Positions 1 through 14,498 of a stretch of DNA of 64,000 nucleotides are shown piece by piece. Position 1 is the stretch's first letter. Each line of letters opens with the position of its first letter. Below the pieces are notes generated by a model. It saw only the letters and a list, made by a program, of their open reading frames with translations, was not told the DNA's origin and did no database searches. Position numbers and translations under genes: made by a program. The DNA comes from Gaeumannomyces sp. JS-464 (taxonomy: Eukaryota; Ascomycota; Sordariomycetes; Magnaporthales; Magnaporthaceae). The stretch spans positions 6,696,001 through 6,760,000 of the forward strand of contig NGZR01000001.1 in assembly GCA_002197995.1 (NCBI GenBank), in the 5' to 3' direction.

Positions 1-56
1 ACTGCTGCTGGTGACGGAGTTCGGTGTCGTTGGACACACCCAAAAACACCGCAACC

Positions 57-2068
57 ATGACCCTTACGTTTAACACAACATGCAACTCGACCCTGGATGA
101 GATGAGGAGTAGGTTGGCCCTTGTAGTTAGGAGGAACCTAGCTGTCCCATAGTGTGCGCGCCAGAGCTGATCGTCCCTCATAGTCCAACCTGGCGATGAG
201 ATGCCCATCACAGGGTCGCTGACCTTCCACGACCTCGCCCTGATCATCGCGGCCGCCTCGACGCTGGTGGCCGTCACCATGAGCCTGTGGCTGGTGTGGA
301 TGCATGCGACGCACTACACGAAGCCGCGCGAGCAGCGCCATATCATCCGCATCCTGTTCATGGTGCCCATCTACGCCACCAGCTCGCTGCTGTCGCTGCG
401 CTACACCTGGCACGCCATATATTTCCAGGTTATGAGCGACTGCTACGAGGCCTTCGCCATCTCGTCCTTCTTCGCTCTCATGTGCCACTACATCGGCCCG
501 GACCTGCACGAGCAGAAGAACTACTTTCGCGCAATGACCCCGATCAAGCCATGGGTTTGGCCGCTCAGCTGGTTCCGCGCCTGCTGCTGCGGCGCCCGCG
601 GCCCCTGGCGCACGCCTTCCAACGGTTTGACCTGGTTCAACATCATCTGGGTCGGCGTCTACCACTACATCTTCGTCCGCGTCGCCGCCACCATCGCTGC
701 CGTTGTCACTCAGTATTTCCACCGCTACTGCGAGAGCAGCAACAGCCCCGTCTTTGCCCATATCTGGGTTATCGCTATTGTTTGCGTGGCTGTTGGTATT
801 GCCATGTACTGCCTGATCCAGTTTTACATCCAGCTAAAGGAGCCACTGGCCGAGCACCGCCCCTTTCTCAAGATTTGCGCCATCAAGCTCGTCGTTTTCT
901 TGTCTTTCTGGCAGTCCGCTAGCATCTCGGTTGCCACTTCTCAGCTGGAGATCGTCAAGCCCAACGACGTCTTTGCTTACCCGGACCTCAAGGTCGGCAT
1001 CCCCTCGCTCCTCCTCTGCTTTGAGATGGCTCTCTTCTCCATCATGCACATATGGGCCTTCCCCTACCAGCCCTACCGCGTCGGCGCCAAGCCCACCTTC
1101 TACCCCGTCGCCGACCCCGCGAGCGGTGCGCGTCCAAAGGAGAACAAGCCCTCGCCACCCTCCGGTGGCTTTCTCGGCCTGCTTGCGATCTGGGACGCGC
1201 TCAACTTGTGGGATATTATCAAGGCTTTCGGCAGAGGAATCCGGTGGCTGTTCTGCGGCGTCAAGGGCCGCCGCCGCGACGGCCTCTACCACGAAGGCTC
1301 CGGACGCAAGGGGAGCAACGCTAGCAGCAACGATCTCGACCTTGATGACCTCACCGGCCCTAAGAGGCCCGGTATCAGGGGCGGCAACAGTACCGAGCAC
1401 CTGCCCATCGCAAACGAGTTTCGCAGGAGTAAATTCTCGATGCTGGGTGGTGGTTCGGGGGAGGCAACGGTGGCCCGTCGGCAAGAGCAGGTGGAGGGGG
1501 AGTCGGAGCAGGCTCTCCTGGCCGCAACCTGACCTCATCCCCTCTTGCGACCAGCGCTGCGGGCGATTCCCCGCTGGCGACCACAAGGCTGCACGCCCCG
1601 CACTCGCCCCAGCCCCCGAGCCCAGGGTTTCAGCGCCCACCGAGCGCGCACGAGGGCGCCGGCCTGATCGCGCACGCGGCCTCGCCGGGGCGCCACACCC
1701 ACGAGGCCACGTCTCCCTACCGAGACAACTTCTCGGACGAGGCGGCCTACCATGACGCCGCCCCGGGCGCCGCCGTTCCGTACCACCCGGGCCACGCCCA
1801 GGTCGGCCTCGGTCTGTCCCCCGCGCCGGCGCGCCCGGCACGGTCACCAGAGTCGCTGCCACGCCAGCAGCCGCAGCACCAGCGCGGCGCCGGCCCGTAC
1901 CGACACAAGCAGAACTTCTCCCGCGGTGGGTCTCAGTCCGGGATCGGCCGGCCTCTGGTGCGGACAGAACAGCAGCATCAGCATCCGCATCAGCAGCAAT
2001 CACCGATAAGTCCATACGGACAGCCTAGGCCAGGTGGGCTACCGCAGGGCGATGGTGGTATGATTTAA
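57..2068 (+). CDS. DUF300/TMEM184 (organic solute transporter alpha-like) membrane protein
   Basis: Three exons: 57-108, 184-1428 and 1491-2068, giving about 624 residues. Introns are 109-183 (GTAGGT donor) and 1429-1490 (GTAAAT donor, CAG acceptor); both keep phase. The tiny first exon encodes a short extracellular leader with Asn-rich and Cys residues (MTLTFNTTCNST), as in related fungal proteins; this is why I prefer ATG 57 to the in-frame ATG at 201. The body has about seven hydrophobic segments, with the family hallmarks YTKPREQRHIIRI, SDCYEAFAISSF and HEQKNYFRA. The C-terminal third, after the last membrane span, is hydrophilic and low in complexity (Pro, Ser, His and Gln rich), presumably cytosolic. 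In animals and yeast the family is linked to solute transport and vesicle or vacuole functions; the fungal role is not established. No frameshift is needed. Confidence 0.9.
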
Positions 2069-3913
2069 TGAGGCACTATTCTTTTCTTCCCTTTTGAACC
2101 TGCTTATGTGCGTGTAGCATCGTGCCTTGGACACGATATAAGGCCTTTCCTCTTCGTTTCCTCTTGATCCGTGCCTCGCTTCCGTCCCATGCATGTTTTC
2201 TTCCAGCTTTCTTGGGCAAAGCAATCTTTCGTTTTCTTTTGTTGAGCGTGCATGAGGTTTTTCTCAACTCTTCGCTTCGCTTTTTATTTTCTATTTTCGA
2301 GCATGGCGCGGGGGAAATGGCAAAGGACCAATTACCTACCTCCTCTTTATCCTTCTCTTCTACCCCGACCCCTTGGTCCTCTCCGCCTCCTTGTCCTTTT
2401 ATTTTGACGGATTAGCGTTACATGGTCAAGGTTCAATCGGATCTTTTGACTCTGGCCTATTTTTTCTCTTCTCCCTCAAGATGTTCCTTTTCCTTACTTC
2501 TGATAGATACCAAAACCATCTGTTTCATCTTGTAACTTATTTCCAGGCTGTGTCGGTATATTGGCCTGGTCGGTGGGTGGTATCCAGAATCAATTCTACG
2601 GATTAGCAGCCACAGACAGACATGGTAGTCTCTGATTGTGCCATTGTTGTGTTGGGCAGCCTTGCTACCCTTGCTGCTACGAAGTCGTGCCTGGGCTGTT
2701 GTGCAACCAGAAAGAATCCCACAAAACATCATCCCCCTGGAATTTGAAAGCACGGTCCGCGTTTTTGAGCACTCAAATGAGTATGTTGCTTTTTAGGATT
2801 CCTGTATACGAAGCAACAGTTCCGAGATATAACCCAATCTCGCTCAATCAAGGAGCCAGCCCACCAAAACAAATCTAACCAACCGGCTCTAGGGTATCTT
2901 TGCGTATGTGTATGTAGTGTTGCTTGAAAAAAAAAAAAGGAGAAAACTGAGAAAAAAAGACAAAAGGACAGACGGAAATTCTACAGAATATACATATGTT
3001 TGTTTCTCTCCGCTTTGTTTAGGATGGCGAGCTCCAACGTGGCAGAGGAGGACACATGCGAGTTGCTCTAGCAGGCACAGTCAGGCCGGCCAGTGTAGGT
3101 ATCGAGGCGATGTATGATGCTTTTGTGAAAGGTATGTGTCGGTGTGTGATGAATCGTCGATGGATATTTGAAGATTTCATGCGCTGAGTAGGTATGGTAC
3201 GCAGAGGGCGCTGTCTAAGATGCATGATGCCTCGCAGCTGGATTTTTGTTTGTATGTTGCAGCACAGTTGTGACCCTGACGCATGAACGGGACGGGAGGA
3301 CTGAGTATCCGTTCCCATCTTGCACGCCGTTGCTGGAAGCTGGACCGCCCATCCATGGCAAGGGATGGGGGATGCCTGGTTCTGCTTCCCCTTCTGGGGT
3401 TTCGAATATCGGAAAAAAACGTGTAGATTGGAATGGATGGCTCCCTAGCCGCACCGCCCTGAATGACCTCTGGGGAATCTCGCTCGTGTCGACAGAAGAG
3501 ATTTTTTGTTTTTTGTTTTCTTTTTGTTGGATGTTGTTTGTGTTTTGGTTTTCCTTTGCAGTAAACCCTCGGCCTCCTTGTTCCCTCTCTTCCCTTCTTC
3601 CCCCGATATCGATATTATCAACAGCCCACCTAGAGTTCGTACAGTCTTGGACGTGTAAACGGCCCCCTCGCCATAAAAAGTGATAAAAGAAAAAGAGAAT
3701 TAAAAAAAAGTGAACGCGTCGTAGTGAAAGACATAAGCTGGTAAGATAAATGGAGAACGAATCATCCCGTGAAGAGCGGAGCCCGACGTCGGAAAGTCGA
3801 GGGCTGCTGCGCCTGGGTCTCTCGGGATCCTAACGCGCGCTATACTGACGCGATGACTGCGTCCATTTCTGGCGTGGTGGCGCGTTTTGCTGCAGGGCTT
3901 GCGCCAGCGGCTC
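2069..3913. other. Convergent intergenic region (no gene seen)
   Basis: This 1.8 kb lies between the stop codons of the DUF300 gene and THO2, so it should hold both 3' UTRs and terminators. It is rich in pyrimidine tracts (for example 2340-2480 and 3500-3600) and has an A-run near 2927-2937. Short ORFs in it have no recognisable protein signature and no codon-level support. Confidence 0.6.
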
Positions 3914-6900
3914 CTAGCGACGCTGACGCTTATCTCGGTCGTTAGAAGCCAGTCCTGCTGCATCCTCGCTCCGTCGTTTCCTGCTGCCGCGGTCCTCGCG
4001 GCCACCGCCACCGCCCTCCCTGCGGTCATCGCCTGACCTAGGCGGCCCGCCACCACTTCCTCCACCGCTTCGGCCCCCTCGGCCATTGCTGCTACCGCTT
4101 CCGCCCCACTCGCCGCTACCGTTGTTGCTGCCACCATTGTTGTCCGATCGTGGCTCGCCCCGGTGCCGGGACTCACGTCCGCCACTCATGGGGTCGCGTC
4201 CGCCACCGCCAAGAGGAGTCAGGGGCTCACGGCTTCCGCCGCCGGTGGACTCGCGTCCCGATCGGCGACTAGAGGATGCCTCCCGATCACCTCCCTCGCG
4301 GCCGTGGCTACCAGAGCCACTGGCCGAAGGCGCTCCGCTTCTTCGATCCCTGGGCTCGCGGTGCTCTCTTGGCTCTCTTGGCTCCCGGTCTCGGTCCGTG
4401 CTCCGTTCACGGCTGCTGCGCCGTGACGGCCGACCAGATCGGTCTCTGTGCTCTCTGCGGCTCGACCGATCGTGGTCCTTGCCATCCCTGCCATCCCTGC
4501 TGCCGCTAGGAGTGTGTTGGCCATCGCCGGCACCACCCCTGGACTCCCGGCTAGGGGGAGGCAATGGCCCATTGTTGACATCACCGTGATGCCCCAGTGA
4601 GCCTCGGGGACCGGGCAGTTCGCGGCGCATAGGATCAATCCGGTCTTGAATCGGTGTTGTGGCGGGAGACCCGCCAGTAAGAACCTGCGCATCCGAGCCC
4701 GCGATGGTACCATGGCCTCTGCTGCGATGACTGCTGCGACCACTGTCGCCGAGACGGCTCTCTTGGCCAGCCTTCTCAAGCGTGGTGTTGATGCCATCGA
4801 GCATTGTCCGGCCCCGGCCTCTGGTACGATCCGACCTGTCAGTCCGTTCGTGAGACGACGGAGGGCCTGATGGGGCTGGGTAGCCGCTACGGCTATCCGT
4901 AGCCGGACCGGATTGATGGCTCGGCCCTCCAGAAGACGACAGGCGTTGGTTAGACCCAGAGCCCGGCGGTGCATGGGGCTGAGGAGGTCGGTCAGGGGTC
5001 TGCTGAGGCGGGCCCATGCTGCGACGTGGAGGCTGTGGTGGCAAAGACGACGCGTTGATTTGGTTCATGCGGTCCGGATTTATGGGGATCGAGTTCGCCG
5101 ACATTGAACCGCCGGCAGGACCGGGCCCAGGGCCGTTGGATCCGGGTCCAGGTCCGACTGTAGGCGGTCCGCTGATTTGACGCATGCGGTCCGGATGTAC
5201 GCCAGTGGCCTGAGGGGGCGGCGGAGCACTGGCTGGGGATGAGGGGGTGGTGCATTAGCCGAGGGCTCGTACTGCCCTCGGCCTCTGCGCGCGGGTGGCC
5301 GTCCGGACGAGGGCCCAGTCGGAGGATGTCGGTCGGGAGATGGCGGGCGTGGGGCATCTCCGTTAGCCGAGAAACGACCGTCATGTCGCGGCGAAGGTCC
5401 GGGGAGGTTCAGAGAGCTATGACGCGGGGCTGGCTCCCTCCCTCCGCCTCCTCTCGCGCGAGGACCCGAGGGAATCTCAGAGGCGATGGATGGGATGTGG
5501 TTGAGCCGACCATAGTTAGGGTCCTGATAGCTCAGTCGGCCGTTGTCTTGGTCGAATGAGTGTCTGGATGGTGGTGCGGGACCAGCCATGTTGTCTCTTG
5601 ATCGGTCGCCTTCGCGATCCCGGTGGCGGTCTCTGGGTGGCATGTGAGACGCATGCTCGCCGTAGCCATCGCGGCCTGAAGGTCCGCCGTGGCCGGGATG
5701 GAGTGTGCGGCCGTGCAGCCCTTCTCGCTCGCGGTCCGACGTCACGGACTCGATGTGGAAGCGCTCTCCGCTGCGGGGGGACTGGTTGCGGCTGGACGGG
5801 TTCCGACCACGTGTGTCGTCACGGGGAGACCGGCCTGGCGACGCACGCCTGTCACGAGAGGTCCCGGGCCGCTCAGGCTGGAATATGTCTGGCTGCTCCC
5901 TGGCAAGCAGTCTCGCACGCTCAGGGTTGATGGTAGGTTCCTGGATGCTGGCCGGTGGAGGCGGGGCTGCGGGCGGCGGCGCCCCGGGTCCGTCCCGGTG
6001 GCTATCACGAGGGCTACCCCTGTTGCTTTCGCGGCCTCGGACGCTGCCTCGGTCTCGAGGAAGCTCCTTGAGAGCCTCCCTGGGCGCTGCTTCCCTAGGC
6101 GGGTCTCTGGCGCTGTCTCTTGAGGGGCGGCCGAGGGCTGCTTCGGATCGAGGGTTCCTATCCTTGTCGGCGGGACGAGAGGATGATTCCTTGGGAGCAC
6201 TGCTGTTATTGTTGCCATTGCTCTCGGGAGCAGGAGCACGACGGTCCGTGGCTGTAGAGTCGCGAGCCGGACGCTCAGCACGAGAGCCTTCAGCCATGCG
6301 ATGATCGCGGGGGTCTCGAGCATCTCTCGGCTCCCTCTGGTCCCTCGGATCCCTTGTGTCCCGCGACTCTCGGGGCTCACGGTGATCCCGGGGCTCTCTA
6401 GGCCCACGTGAATCTCGCGTGTCCCTCGAGTCTCTAGGAGCGGGCTCACGCCGGTCATGTGTGCGTCCCCCGAGACCTTGACCGGGCACAGGGACATCCG
6501 GCCGCTTAGGAAGTCCTGGGATGTTGCCAGACGGTAGTGTCGATGGCTTCGGGGTTTCGGGGCGAGCCGGCGTGCTGTTGGCTAGCTTCGGGGTGGATGG
6601 TTTGCTAGCAGGCGCGTTTTGAACCGCACCTTGTCCCTCCTTCCTGCTTGGCTCCTTGTCGACGACCGATGGAATGCGGCTAGTTGCTGGTGCTGGCCTC
6701 TTGTCTTGAGATGAATTCGCCGACGTGGCAGACTGAGTGGGCGCGTTGTTATTCCGGGCATCCTTGGCCTCTCCGTCCTCGGTTCTTGCCGCGACAGGCG
6801 GGCGACGGTCCGTTGTCAAGCTTTATTTGCCACAAGTGTTAGTCTGTGAGCCGTGCACGAAAGATTGGGTGATTGGAATGTAGCATACTTGGTTGTTGGC

Positions 6901-9900
6901 CCCCGGGGCTTGAAGTCGGGCGCAGTTGGCCGGAGGGTTTTGGTGCCGGGGTCAGCAGCGGGCTTCGACTCTTCTTGCGGCTCGCCGGTCTGTTTCATCT
7001 CAGTGTTAGTAAGGGGTGCTCTCCGCTTTGTCCAAGACGGAGGCTGGCGACTATGGAAACACGTACAGTGTTAGGCCGGAAAGCCTGGACCATAACCCAT
7101 TTGACTTTCTTCTTCTGCAGAAGGGAGCTGACGCTTTGCGCCGTGGTCGCAAGGTCACCGCGGTGACCGTCATCTGACTTGGAAGCCGTCTCGCGGTCCG
7201 AAATGGTCTTGAGCTGTTGCACAAACTGCTTGCCCATGAAATCTACAGCGGGGAAGACGTCCAGGACAGACTGCAGAACAGTGATGGCGTTGCGAATGTG
7301 CATCCAGTCCATGCCCTGGAGACACGACTTCAGCGCCGTGTTTAGGTTCTTGTGCCAGCTGTAGAGCAGGTCCCGGAACGGCCCATGCTCCACAAACGTC
7401 TGCGGCGTCCCATCGGCGTCGAGAGCGGTTACGAAGCCGAGGTAGACACGCTTTCCGCCGTCCCGCTGGCGTCCCAGGGCCTCCTTCTCGTACACGGTCT
7501 TATCGCCGTGCCAGTTGGAGAGGTCTGTCAGGATGTGCTTGATGAACCGACCGAGATGCTCCGCCTCCCTCTGCGTGCATGTGAAGATCATGGTCCGCAG
7601 CCGGTTGGCACTGAAGAGCCGGTCGTACAACGACATCAGCTTGAAGTGCTGGACGCCCGTTTCGTGTAGGAACTTGGAAAATCTGAACGCATAGGTGGCA
7701 TCGGTGGCCGACAAGAGAAGCCTCGGCAGCAGACACTGCTCAAGGAGCACGTCGGCGACGGCGGTATCCTTGGCTGTTGCCGGGAACCATGATGAAGAAC
7801 GCCTCGTCAGCCGAAGTCGAAGCTTCGACATACGCTCGCCATCGGCCATCATCTCGTCGCGGATCAGCTTGGCTGTGTCCAAGAGACTGTTCTTGTGGTC
7901 CGTCTTTTTCTGCATGCCAGCCCTGGTCATATCGGAGCGATTACGCATAACTTCCTCGGCTTGTTTTATAAGTCGCGAGTTCTCGACAGAGTAGCTGGGT
8001 TGGGGGAAGGCGATGGTCGTGAGTTGGAGGGACCAGAAGAGGACAAAGAACTCTGGGCTGATCGACTGCCAAACGGAGGCTGGTCGCAGGGGTTGAACAG
8101 CCTCGACAAGGGGCTGAATTAGCGCGTAGATCGGATCCGGTTTACGCGCGGCAGCGGCTGGGGCTTCCTGTATTTCCGGAGTCGCCTTGGCAAGCGTCTT
8201 GTCGCCTGCCTCGCCCTCTTTTGCAGCGTCGTCTGGTGCAGACATCGAGACATCGCCGTCAACGTCTGCGGCGGCAGCAGCTGGAGCTGGCGCTGGGAGG
8301 GCTTGTGCTTGACTAAGCTCGTCCTTGGAGGACGACTGAGACGGTGGACTTGTCAAGAATGTCAGGCTGCCCCGGCCGATCATGAAGGCGAGACTGATGT
8401 CCAGCCCAAATTCGGTGATCATCGAAACCAGGTCAGGGACGTGCGAATCGAACTGCTCAGGACCGAGGTTGCTCCGGAGCAGGTCCAGGTATTGACTCAA
8501 TATTTGCTGAGAGCCATCCACCAGGCTGGCCAGGTACTTGATGTGCGCCTCGTCTTCGGGAATGTTGTATATGGCCGTTTGCCGATATTGCGCAATGTTG
8601 ATCAGTAGGCGACCAGCGAGGTTGCTGCTGACCAAAGCCCTCATCAACCGCTGGGCACTCTTCTGCGTCGCCGGCTCGTACCGCTTGTCCTTGACATTGA
8701 TCAGCGTCTGCTTCCGCAAGACGGCACCGCCAGTCATTGCGGTGAGCTGAGCATCGGTGAAGTCGACGTCCGAAACGACGCCACCCATCGACGTGATGAG
8801 CTCCTTGAGAATGACCAGGTCGGTGGAGTTTCCTCTGAAGAGCTGATCGTTGACGTAGAGGAGGACGGGAGTTGGGTCCAGATTCGAGTAGCGCTTGAAG
8901 ACGTGACCCGAGAATTTGGAGAGAGCTTGGAGCCACCGGCTGGTGACGAGCACGGATGCCCCAGTGCGGCTCCGGCTCCTACCCAACGAGCTCAGCAAGG
9001 ACCACAAGAGCACGTCGTAGCCCAAGTCGGTGAAGTACTTAGCACACTCGATAAAAGCGTCGATGAGGTTGGTGTAGGCCTCGATCTGGTCGAGCGAAAC
9101 CTTGAAGACGATGCCGGGAGATGAGTAGGCCGCCTTGGCAAGAGCCTTTGCCATGGTCGGGATGTTGGTGGCTGCTAGTCGCTTCAGAGTGCTCAACGTC
9201 TGTAGCCTAGTGACCTTAAACGCCTCAGCCATGGCCGGTAGACGCGAGGTCTGGCCTTCGAACCACTCCGAGTAGATGTTGTATCGCACGGCGGTCGGAT
9301 ATTGCCGCAGCATCGACCAGGCCGAGTCCACCAACGAAGCATTCTCTTTTGTGAGGCTGAGTGCGGGGATCAGGATGCGCTTCAGGAGCTCCTGCCAGCG
9401 GTCAAAGTTGGCGGCCGACTTGTCGTTCTGCAGACTCCACTTGCCGATTCGTGTAAGCCCGGCGTACAGGTGCTCGTCCAGGCCGATGTTGACACCGAGA
9501 TGTTGAGGAGAGTGCTGCAAAGGGTGAATACATCGTCGATGTTCTGACAGACGGGCACGTTGTCGGTCCACTCGCTAAAGTAGTAACGGTAGTTGGTCAA
9601 TGCCGTGTCCCACTTGTCGGGTGTGGCCATCGGAGAAATTTGGCTTGTGGCTGATCGCACAGCTTGACGCTGCCCTTGCGTACTCCGGTCTGATCCGGAT
9701 CGACGACCTTCTTGGCGGGACAGCCCCGGGCAATGTCCGAGGACACGGGCTTCGGGGCGCACTCCTCGTAGACTTTGTGGATCGAATGTCGTAGTATCCG
9801 GTGGATGAGCGGGAGAATCCTGTGGCCCCACACTTCAGTGAGCCACGGGAAGCGACCCAGCAAGAAGAGCGCCTCAGGGATCGCCCCAGCCACTAGCAGG

Positions 9901-11717
9901 TGCTCCAGAAGGGCAGATTTCGGGTCGTAGTATCCATCTGCGCTCGAGTCGCTCTTGGTTGTCGCGTCCTTGGCGCTGCGACCGGCATCAGACTTGGCAA
10001 CGGGGTTTTCCCGCCGCGTCAAGGTGCCGGTCATGGCTGGGGGCGAATCGTCGGGGAGAGCGCCAGCCCATCATCAGGGCGGGCTTGCGGCAGCACCGGG
10101 CCGCTCCTTTTCTCTCATGGCCTCAAGTTCCTTGGTCATCTGCTCGCGGACGACCGTCTCCATCTCCTCGTCCGAATGGTGAAGATGCGGGTAGATATCG
10201 GCGAGCGTTATGAAGCCGATCTTGATGAGAAGCGCGACCATCCAGATGAGGTTCGCAGGCATTCCCCCCTTCTCCAGCTTGCCCTCGGGCGTCTCGTAGA
10301 ATTTGAGCTTGAAGCCTAGAATCGAGGCCGCAGCTCGGCTGCCGCGCACAGGCAAGGTTTTAGTGACCTTGATCCATTCCCGCTCCGCGGCGGTGTAGCC
10401 CGCCTTGCTGTCGTCGGACGTAAGTCGCTCCAGATCAGACTCTGCAACACCGAGGGAGCCGAGCTCGAAGAAGGCGTCAAGGTGAGCCTCGCGGGCCCGA
10501 TCCCAGAATGCGATGTCGCGCTCAAGCTTCAGTTTGTTGAAGTTTTCCTCTCGCTCGGCATCAGTCGTGTCGTCGTCGTACAGCTCTGGGCGTGCCCATC
10601 TTGGCAAGCCGCTGAATGGGCCAGGGGCCTGGCCCTTGACCAGGCCCTCGGGCCACCACGCACTCACGCGCAGAAATCTGAGGAAGGGCCGCATCTGCTT
10701 GACGATGGTCGCTGCAAAGACATCCAGCGTGATGTCGAGAACTCTGGCGACTGCCAGATCGAATGTGCCGATCAGTCTCTTGACCTTCTCGAAGGTCTGA
10801 TGAGCGGCCTCCCAAGACAAGTCGACGTCCTCGTACTTGAGACTCAAATACAACTCGGCGGTCAGTTTGGAGAAGCCTTCCGTCTCCTCCCGCAGAAGGT
10901 TGTGTGCAGCCTGGCGGTAGACGGTGTTAGTTGCGTGCTGATTGCCTCGCTTGATGAAGTTATCCCGAAGCAGGCCTAGTTCGATGAGGAGATGTTGGTC
11001 GAGGAGCTCCCTCATAAGCGAAGGGGAGATGTCGGTAGCCGTTAGGAACTCGCGGAGCTGGTCCGGGAACTTGACGCCCTCGGAATCAACTAAGACAGTC
11101 AGGTTGTCGAGGAAGATGATGCGCGGGTCGAACACGGAGTAGTCCGGTTCGTTCTCGGATTGTGCCGTCTTGACCATCTCCCTGACGATGCCGCCAGCGT
11201 CCTGGGGAGTGAGGCGAGAGTCGATCACCAGATGCAGCAGTTCCTGGTACAGAGCCGAGACCTCTGTGTCGTCCTCGTCGTTCGCTGCCTGCACACCATG
11301 GTCTATGACGGCCTGGCGGCCTCCCTTGCCCCACGAGCTCAGCTGCGACTCGGTGACGATGGAGTAGTCGTAATGCGGGAACGCGGGCGCGGGTGGGGTA
11401 GCGACGGGTGTCGGAAGCAAAGGCGCGCCCATATGTTGGAGGGCGCTTTGGGACGAGGCGCTGGGCGGGCGCGGTGCTGTGGGTGAGAGGGGGCTCGGCG
11501 ACGGCGCGGTGCTGGATGGGTTCTGTCCGTTCTGCAGCGAGTCGCGACGGTCGTTCCTGCGGGTCGCTCGTGTGCGGCCGCCTCGGCCGCCGCCGTCTGG
11601 GTACGCGACGTCATGGCGGCCCAGCGACGTCTGCTCGGGACGGTGAGGCGATGGACGGCTGCCAGCGGCGTCGATCGACTGCCTGTCGCCGCCATGTCTC
11701 TTGCGCTTTGGAGGCAT
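3914..11717 (-). CDS. tho2: THO complex subunit 2 (Tho2/THOC2), mRNA transcription-export
   Basis: Largest subunit of the nuclear THO/TREX complex, which couples transcription elongation to mRNP assembly and export. Exons (minus strand): 11717-10097, 10036-7067, 6998-6889 and 6820-3914. Introns are 60, 68 and 68 nt (donors GTGCTG, GTACGT, GTATGC). The product is about 2,536 residues, normal for filamentous fungi. It starts with a basic nuclear-type leader (MPPKRKRHGG). The helical N-terminal and central Tho2 domains follow, with YFTDLGYDVL, SPGIVFKV and AEWFEGQTSRLPAM as family motifs, and then a very long basic, disordered tail with Arg/Asp/Glu/Pro repeats. The frame needs three one-base additions, near 9620 (between LRWPHP and DKWDTA), 9496 (between TLLNIS and GVNIG) and 5231 (between PPPHPQP and SAPPPP). 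Each lies inside continuous homology and has no plausible intron, so sequence error is the likeliest cause. Confidence 0.93.
6300..6442 (-). repeat. Arg/Asp/Glu/Pro short-period coding repeat in the THO2 tail
   Basis: Within the THO2 tail the protein repeats units such as RDPRD, REPRD and RDSRD about ten times. The DNA shows the matching TCT-CGG/TCC-CTC pattern on the + strand. A second, shorter block lies at about 4340-4402 (REPREPREH). Such charged repeats resemble the RS/RD tails of RNA-binding proteins; the RNA-binding role is inference. Confidence 0.7.
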
Positions 11718-12311
11718 CTTGCTCCTTGGTCTAGGTGTGGCGACGCGAAGGCATGAAGACACGAGGTTCGTGGAGGACGATGCGCGTGTCGACTAACGGG
11801 TCACAGGTCAGCAGTCGTTACGACGATGGGTTGAGTTGAGCGTCGCGAGGCAGAATCGGGGTTGATAAGGCTTCAAACGCGGGATGTGCGGTGGCGGTCG
11901 GGGTGCATGGCAATTGGGCTGGGCAGGCGAGCCAAAGAGAGGAAAGGCGACAAACGACAAAGGGCGCGAAGTACCGAAAGAAGAAAAGGAAAGAAAAAAG
12001 TGAAATACCCAGGCCTGGAAGGATGGGATTGACTAGGTAGAGAAGAGAAGAGCGACGACGAATGTAAACGCCAGAGACGGGTTCCGAGAGAGTGACGTCG
12101 AGCAGAAAACGGCCGCCCCGTGTTTGATGATTGATAAAAAAAAAAAAAACAGATAGAAAAATGGTCTCTCAGTCGGGCTGTCGAAGCTGCAGCGTGACTG
12201 AGGCTGTTGTGGAGCCGCGAATGTGCTGGGCAGCGTGGACGGTGGAATCCCTACGACCAGACTCAATGTTCACGGTCGCAGGGGCGCATCGAGCGAGGAG
12301 CCAACGACAGA

Positions 12312-12318
12312 TGACTCA
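12312..12318 (+). promoter_or_regulatory. CPC-1/Gcn4-type element TGACTCA (distal)
   Basis: Perfect palindromic TGACTCA in ATGACTCAGC, about 500 bp upstream of the met2 start codon. This is the binding site of the bZIP amino-acid starvation regulator (Gcn4, CPC-1, CpcA). Control of met2 by it is inference. Confidence 0.5.
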
Positions 12319-12760
12319 GCAGCCTCGTTTGCGAGGCTCAGGATCCCGCGCTGCCAGGTCTGTAGGTATTTTGGTGCATTTCGCCGGAGGGTCAAAGCTC
12401 CAACCATTGGGAGCCCCACCTTTGCGGAGCACGCCGCGTCCACCGCTCCTGGCAGAAAGAGACGGCCGATTCAGTGCCGATGCAGGCCCCCAGCCCAAGC
12501 TCCGCACCCCTTCGCGAATTGCGCAATTCGAGGCTTGCATGTTCGCCGCAGTTCCAGCCCTTGGAGGGTATCCTAGCGTGGACAAGGTCTAGCTCTGGAG
12601 GAGAGAGGGATATATGTTCGGTTCTTCCCTTTGCCCGCTCCTGCTAGCTTTTTCACCCTTCTTCTCCCCACATTTGGCTTTGCTGTGACTCTTTCTATCT
12701 ATTTTTTTACCTATTTATTCGTTTTCAGATTTCCCTTTCCAGACTCTCCCTCATTCCGTT

Positions 12761-12767
12761 TGACTCA
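12761..12767 (+). promoter_or_regulatory. CPC-1/Gcn4-type element TGACTCA (proximal)
   Basis: A second perfect TGACTCA, 49 bp before the met2 ATG, followed by ACACAAG. It may lie in the 5' UTR, which would weaken the case. A near match (TGACTCT) is at 12686-12692. Confidence 0.45.
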
Positions 12768-12815
12768 CACAAGAGACTGCTTGATACCTCCAAACCACTC
12801 TAGAGTAATATCATT

Positions 12816-14498
<1,683 letters not shown>

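Larger units (their letters stand above)
11718..12815. promoter_or_regulatory. Divergent promoter region between THO2 and met2
   Basis: About 1.1 kb separate the two start codons. There is a run of about 13 A near 12136-12148, and a pyrimidine-rich stretch just before the met2 start (12630-12760). Two perfect TGACTCA elements are listed separately. No other gene is evident; ORFs here look random. Confidence 0.6.

Noticed and set aside
834..2015. Long minus-strand ORF opposite the DUF300 gene
   Set aside because: Arg/Gly/Ala-rich antisense shadow of a clearly conserved gene.
5080..5310. A 40-44 nt intron (GTACGA...CAG) to explain the frame change in THO2 near 5231
   Set aside because: Too short, or wrong phase, and it would remove sequence that fits the family; one missing base is simpler.
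4086..6304. Series of + strand ORFs opposite the THO2 tail
   Set aside because: Mirror images of the repetitive Arg/Asp/Glu coding sequence; Ser/Leu/Arg/Gly composition only.
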